Assembly (NCBI GenBank): GCA_003290165.1
Contig: QNQO01010699.1
Span: forward strand, 1 to 64,000
Direction of reading: 5' to 3'
DNA: 64,000 nt
DNA from: Berberis thunbergii
Taxonomy: Eukaryota > Streptophyta > Magnoliopsida > Ranunculales > Berberidaceae
A program made the position numbers and the translations under genes. Shown here piece after piece: positions 55,629 through 64,000 of the stretch; within the stretch, counting starts at the first letter, position 1, and each line of letters opens with the position of its first letter. The notes under the pieces are model-generated. The model was not told where the DNA came from, made no database searches, and saw nothing but the letters and a program-made list of their open reading frames with translations.

Positions 55629-57994
55629 TCATTGTTGGTTTTCTTGAATATTTTGAAGGTAAACTTCCTCTTTGTCAAATGGTTTACTTCTCCTAGGTAT
55701 ATCAGCCAAGTCACAGAACTCCGACAAATTTTTTCTAGGCTTGGCAATGATTTTCTTCTCTCGAGGTCGAGGTCCTAAGTTACTTACATCTATAGTTGCA
55801 CCATAAACTTGAGCAGATAGTACAACAGCATCATAAGCCTTTCCTGAGAGGCGCAAGCCCTCCTTCTGGGCCCTCAAATATTGTTCGTATGCAAGTCTTG
55901 GCTTAGCATCTCTCACAAGAGCTTCAATCAGCATTTCATACGTTATCTCATTTGGAGCGAGATCAGTAGCTTGTACGCGTTGGAACCATTCAAACGCAGG
56001 ACCCCCCATCCCCATTGCGTGCACATCCACTGATTATAGCATTATAAGTAACAACGGTAGGTTCTATCCCAGAATCCTTCATCTCTTTGATGATGGACTC
56101 TACCATCTCTGATCTTCCTGTTCCAATGTAAACTGAGGCCATAGTTGTATAAGCATATAAATTTGGCTTAAGACCCACTTTGATCATGTGGTCCCATACC
56201 CGAAGTGCCTCGTCGTAGAGTTTACCTTTCTCTAGAGCACTAAGCAGTGCACCATACGATATAATTGTGGGTTTCTCACCTTGCTCTATCATCCTCCTAA
56301 ATATCTGCACAGCTGCTGAAGTTTCTGATGCCTTGGAACACGCTACAAGAACTGAATTCCATTCCCTGCTTCGAGGCTTTAATCCCTTTTCTTCCATTTT
56401 GTTGAGCAGCCTAACACCCCACCTCCAAATTCCTCGTTTCTTAGCAGCAGTTAGAAGAATATTAAAGTGAGAGACAATCAGTTCGTACGACAAGTTATTT
56501 GGCTTGGGTCCCTTGTCCAGCAAATCCTCATAGATCTCCAATGCCGCCCACCACTTCTTAGCCTTCCCCATCAACCAAATCACATGGTTGCAGACCGATA
56601 AGCTAATCTCAGATTCTCTCTCCCGGATCCTCGTATACAACTCTTTTGCAACAATATAATGGCCTTCCAGCGTACATGCCCATACAAGACGCTCTTGTTC
56701 CAAACGACCAGACTTCAACCCAGCCCCATCCATATCCATAAGCAACTTCAAGACTTTGGTGCTCAAATGACCCCCCTTGACAAGCCACCTCCGCATTACT
56801 TGGAAGCAAACACGAATAGTGAAGTTCTCAAGCTTAACAAACTCATTTCCCAAATCTTCACCCTGATGCTCTATGATCTCCCCATTTCTATATTTCTCTC
56901 TCAATTCAACAAAGAACCTTAGTGCTCCATTCCCATCTTCCATTCTCCTATAAGCCAACAAAACTGTTGAATATGTTACAGGAGTTGGAGACAGAGCCTT
57001 GTTTTGTATCTCCTCGAAAAGATTAAGAGCTTCTTTAGCCCGAGCTTGCTCTAGATATATTGCCATCAAAGCATTGTATGTGACAATATTAGGAGCAATA
57101 CCTTCCTCTGCCATATCTTCCATGATCTTCTGCACTTGTCCAAACTGCTTATTTGTCTTTATGGCACCCAAAAGGCTGTATATATAAAAAGGTTAGGAGC
57201 AATGGAACCATTGGTCTCTTGTCTCTTTAGCTTAAGCCACTCATAAACAGCCATGGCTGATCCCATATTCTTATCAACTCCAAATCCTCTAATCATAGAT
57301 GAGTAGACAGGAAGAGGCAACTCTTTCATATCTTGAAGAATCACTTGGACATCGTCTGCAGTTTTGGCAAAGCCTAAGCTCAGACCCAATTCACGAACAT
57401 CAACTCTTTCAGTCTTGTTCTCCTCCACTTCAGTCTCCTCATTGCTGCAAATTTCATTTTGTTCACTACTAGAAACAACTAGTTGATTATTCTGAATTGA
57501 ACCAACAGTTGTAGTATCTTCCTCGTCAGCATGGATAGTTTCCAACATCCCATCATCAATTGAACCAGTATTTTCTTGGGACTAGATTCATGCCCAAGTG
57601 CTTCTTGTTCGAAAGCCAAAGCCAAAGCAAAAGATGGTGCATTGAAAGAAGAAGAAGAAGTTGTGTTTGGTGGTTCACAGACAAGAAGGAAATTGAATTT
57701 TGAGAAGAGCCCACCACGGCATCCACATGGGAAACCAAATTTGCTTGAAAGATACAAGAAATGGGGGGGAGTTGTGGTTGTGTAGGAATCACTAGACAAT
57801 GAAAAGTGGGCATAAGAAGAAGAAGAATCCCTTTTGTTGTGATAGTTGGTTTTCCTCCTCCTGCTGCTGCTGCTGCTGCTTGTTGTTGAATTACAAGAAG
57901 AAGAAGAAGCGAATGGCAATAGCATCCCCCCTGAATGGGACACTGGGAAACAGTCCCCCATCAAAGGTAAGAAGAAGACACTTAAGGGTTGCAT
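55629..57994 (-). CDS. Chloroplast-type pentatricopeptide repeat (PPR) protein, frame interrupted three times
   Basis: About 785 codons, read from 57994. The N-terminus is rich in Ser and Thr (SSSSCNSTTSSSSSSRRRK), fitting a plastid transit peptide. An acidic linker follows, then P-class PPR motifs of about 35 residues, for example IAPNIVTYNALMAIYLEQAR, LKPRSREWNSVLVACSKASE, EKPTIISYGALLSALEKGKL, LKPNLYAYTTMASVYIGTGR and IEPTVVTYNAIISGCARNGD. The C-terminus ends with IPRRSKPFDKEEVYLQ. PPR proteins bind organelle RNA one base per repeat. Overall layout and the ending recall LPE1 (At3g46610, a factor for plastid psbA translation), but that is from memory and tentative. Three single-base shifts break the frame: near 57572 (one A missing), 57178 (one base missing) and 56002-56007 (extra G in a G run). 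No other stops occur, so these may be sequencing errors or very recent damage. Confidence 0.75.
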
Positions 57995-58681
57995 TTTGAA
58001 TTAAGTGAATCACCCAAAGGGAAAACCAATCAAATGAATTCCGAATCAGAATTTGGTGTAAAGCTCCCTCTCTCACTCGTCTAACTAGCCACCCAATAAA
58101 AGGTAGACTCACTCGTGTGTCCCTACTAGTTATCTCAATAATAAGATGAAGATTTTTGGGTTTGTTCACATCCACTGCTTAGTTTCAAGGCAATAAATAG
58201 TAGCAATCAATTAGAGGGGAGGGAAGATAAGCTCTCATACCTTGTCTGGACCTTCACAGACAGACAGAGACGACGATTCAAGAGAAGAGATTGAATCGTT
58301 TATCCAACTCTCATATCGTTTTACACCGATTGTCTTGACGATGAAGATGGTAGGGCAGAAGGGAAGGGAAGGGAATGGAAGCGCGTCCTAGATTAGCAAC
58401 CTCAACAAGAGGAAACTCTTTTCTCCTTCTGCTTCTTCTTCTTCTTGCTTTGCTTTGCTATTCTACTGCTATGGCTATGCTCCTCTGACAGCCATTCGGA
58501 AGGGTTATTAGCTAATCTAAATCGGATATTTAGCGCTACCCTCATTACTTCATACTCCCAAACTCAAACTACCACCCAAACCTTTAAAAATTACAGTTAC
58601 CTCCTCATATTTACGTGAATAAAATCAATGGTCCAAACACACATGAAGAAAACTTTCAGATTTAAATGATACATCTAAAAG
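57995..58681 (-). other. 5' region of the PPR gene
   Basis: Likely 5' untranslated region and promoter of the minus-strand PPR gene. It is pyrimidine-rich near 58420-58450 on the plus strand. No clear TATA box was identified. Confidence 0.4.
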
Positions 58682-58760
58682 TAGGAGTGGGCACGGGACG
58701 GGATGGGACGAGATAGACCCATCCCGTTCATAAGGGATCGGGACGGATCAGCGTGCTCTG
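58682..58760 (+). mobile_element. hAT terminal fragment
   Basis: Starts TAGGAGTGGGCACGGGACGG and continues with gggatgggac and atcccgttc words like those in the element at 42169-42965. The other end is absent, so it is a truncated copy. Confidence 0.6.
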
Positions 58761-59229
58761 ATTATAATCAGCTGAGCCTAGAATGTCACTCAAATGCAAC
58801 GAGTCTGTTAGTCCGAACTCAATGACAGTTCAAGTGCATCGGCGAAGGAGTCGCCATTTACACTTTCCAAACCCAAGGCCAAGGGTCTACAATCACACGC
58901 TAAACATTCTCAATCATCTTCAATGCTATACAATAATACATGACAACTAAGAAATTAATCTCATAATGCTATTTTGGGTAAGAAAATGCCACACAACTTT
59001 TATTTGTCTTGTTTTATGTCAATGTTTCCTCTCTCTGGTATGGAAAGCTAGTGAGGTTTGTGACATGTGTGTTAACAATAAACAAAAATCTTGCTTGTTA
59101 AATGGGATGGGTTTAGCCGGATTTTGTTGGGCTATTTTGGATAGGACTAAACCCACCGAGTTGTAATTTGATGCCCATTGTACTTGGATTAGACCCCAAA
59201 ATTTTTTTAAAAAGAGAAGATGGGGTCAC
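58761..59229. other. Intergenic, nothing recognised
   Basis: No coding or repeat structure supported. A plus-strand frame at 58966-59166 has no family features. Confidence 0.5.
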
Positions 59230-61109
59230 TGATATTCACGTAATTATTACATAATATATCCCTTAATTTATATATGTTAGTGTTTCGATTATTATAATTT
59301 ATAATAATATTTTCGTTTTCATGTCTTTGTAGGAATTTGAGCGTGAATGATGAAATCGTATTAAGGCGACAATTTAAGGAATGACAATTGGTCGATTCTA
59401 GCGGTGGTACAAAGTAGAGGGTCACATATCTAAACGTAACCCAAATAAACCTAGGTCCACCTAAGTTAACCTAAGCCCAAACCCAAAATGCTAACCTAAA
59501 AACCCAAGCCCAGTGCCTTTTGGAGAACCCAAGATTAAGAAAATAGGAAGACCATATTTAGCTCTCCCCAGTTTGGGAGAAACTCTTCTATCTTTTCTTC
59601 CCCTCTCTGGGGCTCTTCCAGCCACCACGCCAATCCACTCTGTCGGCAATCCTCGCTCGATAGGAGAGCCAGCAGCGCGATAATCCCGCCATCACCACCT
59701 CCTCCTCGTCCTCCACCATTAGCTACCACCTCCTCACCCTGTTTCGCACACCCACAACCGCCACCATCTTCCTGTTCCTCTCTCTCTGTTCCATCATCCA
59801 CACCGCCGCCATCCACCATCAGAAGCACCACCACCGCGACAGGAACAGAAACAGAAACAGAAACAGGGATCACTACCTCTATTTCTCTCCTCCTTTCTGT
59901 TATCTGTCGCTCACCTCTCTCGACCCTCCTTCCTGTTTTCCTCTCTTCTCCACGGTCTCTCCCTCGTCCACCTCTCTTTCTCTGTTCCTTCATCACAACC
60001 AGACCACGCAACCACCGCCGCAGCCCTGTTCCACCACCTCGCAACAGAGCACCGCCCCTGCTACTATCCGCTATGTCCTCTCTTCGTCTCGGTCTCTCTT
60101 TGTATACAGGCCGCCACCCAACGCCGGTTAGCTCCGGATGCACACCCGCACGCCCAAGCAGGACCTCCATCAGCGCTCCTGCCTCGGCTCTGGTCTCCCG
60201 CCTCATCTCTGTTCAAATCGGAGAGAAAAGGGTGGCATTTATTTGCACCCCGGTGTTTGCTCTGAGCCACCACAGTCCATTAGCAGCCCTTTTTCAGGAT
60301 TCGCGTCCGTACAGAGATGACTTCCACCTCCATTGACGCCGTGACCACCGCTACCATGAAGAGCTAAACCCTTAGCCAAGGCTAAGATGAAACCAATTGG
60401 GTTTTAAGAGTTTGTTCTAGTTTGAATTTTTATTTTATTATGTGCTTAACTGCAAAATACATTTAATTTCCAAGTATTAGTAAATTACTTTCACCGATTA
60501 TATCGGATTTGATCTAGACTAGTCGGTAGTTAGAGTTTTCTTTTACTAATATTTAAAGCATTAGTTTTAATTGGTTAAGTTAGATTTGTGCTTGGGTGTG
60601 CCGTAATAAGACATTCAATGCTAGGAGTTGAAACTTAATAAATTAGACTTGTGATTGAGTGTGTCGTAATAAGACACTCAATGCTAGGAGTCTATAATTT
60701 ATGTTAAAGTTAATTGTAACATTGGATTTTTAAACTGAATTGTTTTTAACGATCACATCATCGATGCAAGCAAGTGATTCTCATCCCTAAAGCTTCTCGC
60801 ATTAGAAAATAATAAGTTAGATTAAAATAACTTGAAAAACTGAATTGGTGGATTCTGCCTTGGTTTCCCTTCTCATATTCTTAAAAACTTTTTTATTTTG
60901 CTTTTTAATTTGATTTTTAGTTTAGATATTTTGATTGTTGTAACCCCCATTTAAATTAGTTTAAGTCAACTCTTAAATTTAATTACAACCACAGTCCTTG
61001 TGGGATCGACCTGTACTTGCCATTGTCTACCAGTTAGACACTATGCACTTGCAATTATTAAGACTAGGTTAAATTAACATATTTATTTAGGTTAGTTAAT
61101 CCCGCATCA
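59230..61109 (+). mobile_element. Athila-type Gypsy LTR (5' LTR) with adjoining primer-binding site
   Basis: An 1880-bp segment starting TGATATTCACGTAATTATTA and ending CCCGCATCA. At 61116 follows tggtgccgttgccgg, the site complementary to tRNA-Asp used by Athila-lineage elements. It is the same family as 4918-6733. A GC-rich minus-strand open frame of 223 codons (59535-60206) inside it is low-complexity (Arg, Gly, Glu) and spurious. Confidence 0.8.
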
Positions 61110-61306
61110 AGTTTTTGGTGCCGTTGCCGGACACTGCAGCAGTTGTAATTGAATTTAAGAGTTTATTTTCACTAATTTGTAGTTTAGGTTAAAAAAAATT
61201 AATAATAAAAAAAAATTTAGGTCAGATATAGATTGCTTTTGCTTTAGGATAGGCTTGATTTTATTTTTTTAGTTATTTCTTTTAAGTCTAAGAAGTTTTG
61301 ATACTT

Positions 61307-61341
<35 letters not shown>

Positions 61342-62470
61342 AAGTATTAACAGGTAGGAAGCATATATTACAGGTTGCATAAAATAAAAAAAATAATAAT
61401 ATAAACAAAAACAAAACAAAACAAAAGCACAGGGTTTGAATTGTTTACAGGTTGCTATCGTGTGAACACTCTCAGAAGTCGGCGAGCCGTCAGGTGGACG
61501 GTGCTTCTGATCGACGTCAACTCGACTTCTACCCGGCGTCGCAAGTAACCCAAGAGAGGTCACGCCGGAGGGTAACTTTTTCCACCGCATCTGCATTGCG
61601 GTTTCTGAATTGGATTACTGTGTGTTTGCTTGTTTTGTTTTTAGCTAGAATTGCATGCAAATTTGAATAGATTGAGGATATTTCTGATGCTGTAAAATTC
61701 CATGCTTCTCTCCCGTGGATAGGTTAACCACCATCTATTTTAGGTTAGGGACCTAACCCTCACTATTAAAATTTGTAGGCAAGATAAATTAGGACAAGAC
61801 GCTCATAGGACCCTCTTTTGAAACTGAAAGTTTAAAGTAGTCAAGTGAAGGAACATATCCAATTGTGGAATAGTTCTGAAAATTGGCATTACACTTTAAG
61901 CTGAAGGGAGAAAAGGAGTAGGAGCAATTAGATTTAAGGATATTTTTTATGCTGGGAAACTCCGTGCTCTCTCCCGTGGATTAGGTTAATTAAAATGGAT
62001 TTCAACCCTTTGATTAGTAACAAACATAGGTTAATAAAAAGGAGTGGTTGTAGGGATTACCAGACGTTACAGCCTCTACATAGTAATTTAGTTTCCCACG
62101 AGATTAATTTGCTTCGTAGAAACCTCGATTTCGTGGGGCTATAACTATCAGCTGCGCAGTACCCGAAGGCAATCTGAATGATTGTATTGCTAGTTACTCT
62201 ATCTAGGGTCGTTTGCCATTCATCTTGCTTGCGCATCATATAGGTTCCTGCTTAGGTTTTCCTAATTTTTTTTTAGAGTTAGGTCATCTTCATATAGAGG
62301 TTAGGCTTGCATAAAAAATTTAAATAAATAAAATTTCTTGAGGACCAAGAAACGGCTGAGGATAAAGATTTTAAGGATTACTTCTCCCCTTCTACCTCGA
62401 AGCTCGAAACAGTTCTTATAATGATGACTCGGAAATTAGGATCACTTATAAATTTGAACTAACCCTACCT
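61110..62470 (+). mobile_element. Athila leader region without recognisable gag
   Basis: Follows the LTR and PBS and is presumably the 5' untranslated leader, but no gag frame is found before unrelated sequence. A pure T run spans 61308-61339. A local duplication of ctctcccgtggataggttaa-type sequence occurs near 61708 and 61970. The point where the element ends is not visible. Confidence 0.45.
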
Positions 62471-62665
62471 TAGGGGTGGGCACGGTCCGGATCGGTTCCA
62501 AATTTGGAGGAACCTAACTCGAACCGTTTAAAAATAACGGATCCGGTCCGGTCCGGATCCCCTCATTTTGAACATTGGAACCGGACCGTTCGGAACCGAA
62601 CCTAACTCGAACCGTTTGGAACGGTCCGGTTCCTACGGTTCCCAACGGTTCCAATGTTCAAAATG
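62471..62665 (+). mobile_element. hAT-like terminal fragment
   Basis: Starts TAGGGGTGGGCACGGTCCGG, then short inverted and direct words (cggttcc, ggaaccg, aactcgaaccgttt twice). This is the end structure of a TAGGGGTGGGCA hAT family. The opposite end was not found. Confidence 0.55.
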
Positions 62666-63133
62666 ACTAAAGACAACAAACCGACGCAAGTTTTTTCCAC
62701 TGCTGCAACAACTGAGCTGAGCGCATAGATTACATACCTGCTGCAACAACTGAACTGAGTTGAGTATGACTATGATTTATGAACTTCTTCCTGTAGAACT
62801 GAGCTGAATTGAGCTGAGTATGGTTCTTGCCTTCTTGGTTCCTGCAGAATTGAAGCATGTGTAAAAGGACAGAAAAATGTAGGCAATGTTAAGACTGATT
62901 CTGAAATGTTGATGCTATTGCTTTGTATTGAATCATTTTGTAAAGATTACAATGAAATGTTGAGCTCAATGTACAACAATCCATCTCTGTAATGAATGAA
63001 ATTCTGTTACAACAAATCTAAAAGCTAGACAACAAATCTCTATCCATAGACCACTCATGCAAAACTTTTATAACTCACGATTTGTAAAGCCTGCATTGAG
63101 TGCATTCTGCTGTTGAACATATATAACCTCTTT
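62666..63133 (-). other. 3' flank of the chimeric ABCB fragment
   Basis: Probably 3' untranslated region of the minus-strand fragment to the right. Short direct repeats of ctgctgcaacaactgagctgag occur near 62700 and 62740. Nothing else seen. Confidence 0.4.
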
Positions 63134-63854
63134 CTACAGAGGGCACTTTGCAGTCCCCCAAAATAAGTTTGCCTGAAAACAACTCTTCCATTTGCTGAAT
63201 TCAATCGGATTCTTTGTTTTGGTTGACTCCCTAGCCATGTTCTTCTTCCTTAGTTCAGTCGCATTCTCTCTCATGATCTCCAGAGATGAGCTGAGTTGTC
63301 TGATTACCTCACGCTTCTCTTCATCTTTCTTCATTACTTGCATCAATCTTTGACTCCCTATCAAGGATTCCAAATATAGAGGCAGTAGAGGTCTTGCCTT
63401 TACTTGAATCTGGAGCAAGAGAGCTTGATTGAGAAATTCCAATTGCTGCCATGGTGAGAGCAAAGAAAACCTGTAAAGCAAGAGCATAAATCACATAAGC
63501 ATTATAACCAAGCTAGACAAGTTTCAGATGACGCAACCTATTCATAAATGTATTTACACAATAAACTTGGTAATGGAAGAAAACATACTCGGAAAACATC
63601 AGTGAATGTTGTCTTGCCATCCTCAACTAGTCTGGCACCAGCGTAGAAACTAAGTGCATAGACGCAGAACAGCAGTAAAAAGGACACACCGAAGCCAGTC
63701 CCACTAACCAATCCTTGCCTTATTCCCGTTTTCAATGGCCCTTCACATTTCTTTTGTACAATTGCATCACCTTTTCTTCAGCACAGAAGGAGGCAACTGT
63801 TCTTATACTTCCAACTGCATCATTAGCAACTTGACTTGCTTCCTCGTACATCAT
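63134..63854 (-). pseudogene. ABCB (MDR/P-glycoprotein-type) transporter fragment joined to a coiled-coil protein tail
   Basis: Exon 63589-63854 reads [34 protein letters not shown], then after a 1-base deletion in a T run (63752-63755 on plus) [20 protein letters not shown] and [20 protein letters not shown]. Exon 63470 downwards continues [45 protein letters not shown]. This is the end of a transmembrane domain of a plant ABCB exporter of the ABCB4/11/21 kind. Near 63335 the sequence switches to [31 protein letters not shown]...FSKWKSCFQANLFWGT ending at 63134. That resembles the C-terminus of KIP1-like/NETWORKED actin-binding proteins (tentative). The switch is out of frame (ABCB frame stops at 63327). 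The nucleotide-binding domain is absent here; upstream exons lie beyond the window. Confidence 0.75.
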
Positions 63855-64000
63855 CTGAAACCATGTATCCATCTTGATTACGAACTTGGGAAGTAAAAAA
63901 AAATACAAAGTGGAATTCGAAGTACAGTGGAAGAATAGAGTTGCAAAATTCAAAATTTCAAGGCTTGAAACAAATGAGAAATTGATTTCAGGCTCTGATA
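63855..64000 (-). other. Intron of the ABCB fragment at the window edge
   Basis: A CAG acceptor (63855-63857 on the complement) precedes the exon. No coding similarity is visible up to the edge, so more of the gene or its remnant should lie to the right. Confidence 0.5.

Noticed and set aside
59535..60206. 223-codon minus-strand open frame, the longest after the PPR frames
   Set aside because: It lies wholly inside an Athila-type LTR, is low-complexity (Arg, Gly and Glu runs) and overlaps open frames on the other strand. No domain is visible.
63134..63854. Functional ABCB transporter gene
   Set aside because: A frameshift, an out-of-frame switch to another protein and a missing nucleotide-binding domain rule out a working transporter here.

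Overview
This is plant nuclear DNA, most likely from an angiosperm and probably a eudicot. The evidence is intron-containing plant gene pieces, a chloroplast-type PPR gene, and Ty3/Gypsy (Tat and Athila), CACTA, hAT, TRIM and SINE elements. Most of the window is nested, decayed transposable elements. Only about 47-48 kb, 55.6-58.5 kb and the right edge hold recognisable host genes at their own loci. Finer taxonomy cannot be read from the sequence.

Layout. (1) 1-9586: a decayed minus-strand Tat-type Gypsy element. Its LTR is at 8887-9586, followed leftwards by gag, protease, RT, RNase H and integrase remnants and a tandem-repeat 3' region. Its pol is split by two solo LTRs with target duplications: 4043-4720 (same family, CCATG) and 4918-6733 (Athila-like). 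(2) 10483-41043: a second Tat-type element on the plus strand, with LTRs at 10483-11169 and 40413-41043. It has lost most of gag-pol but keeps repeats and an antisense ORF with a Transposase_28-like start and coiled-coil end. Two CACTA elements of more than 10 kb sit inside it (11699-22272 and 28377-38592), each flanked by AAC. (3) CACTA-1 carries exon-intron pieces of six unrelated host genes, all on the plus strand: glucose-6-phosphate 1-epimerase, SULTR1 sulfate transporter, an SRRM1-type PWI protein, plasma-membrane H+-ATPase, AP-3 mu and a TGA bZIP factor. No transposase is seen. (4) CACTA-2 carries an mTERF fragment and unrecognised coding-like pieces, and was itself hit by a SINE, a 2-kb hAT and a 2.46-kb solo LTR. 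(5) 41-46.8 kb: nested hAT elements, a TRIM solo LTR, a dispersed repeat block and a second SINE. (6) 47206-47855: first exon of a KCR1-like reductase pseudogene, with a hAT element in its former intron. (7) 49206-51625: LTR, gag and start of protease of a third Tat-type element, truncated. (8) 53654-55254: a small element with LTR-like direct repeats. (9) 55629-57994, minus: a chloroplast-type PPR gene, the only near-complete host gene, but with three single-base frame breaks. (10) 59230-61109: an Athila-type LTR with a tRNA-Asp-type PBS. (11) 63134-63854, minus: ABCB-transporter exons joined out of frame to the tail of an apparently unrelated coiled-coil protein.

The elements do not form a pathway. 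The story is one of layered insertion and exon capture. The strongest lead is CACTA-1, where the SULTR1 and PWI fragments keep splice sites in matching phase, so a chimeric transcript is conceivable. All calls rest on reading translations and repeat ends by eye. No database search was run.
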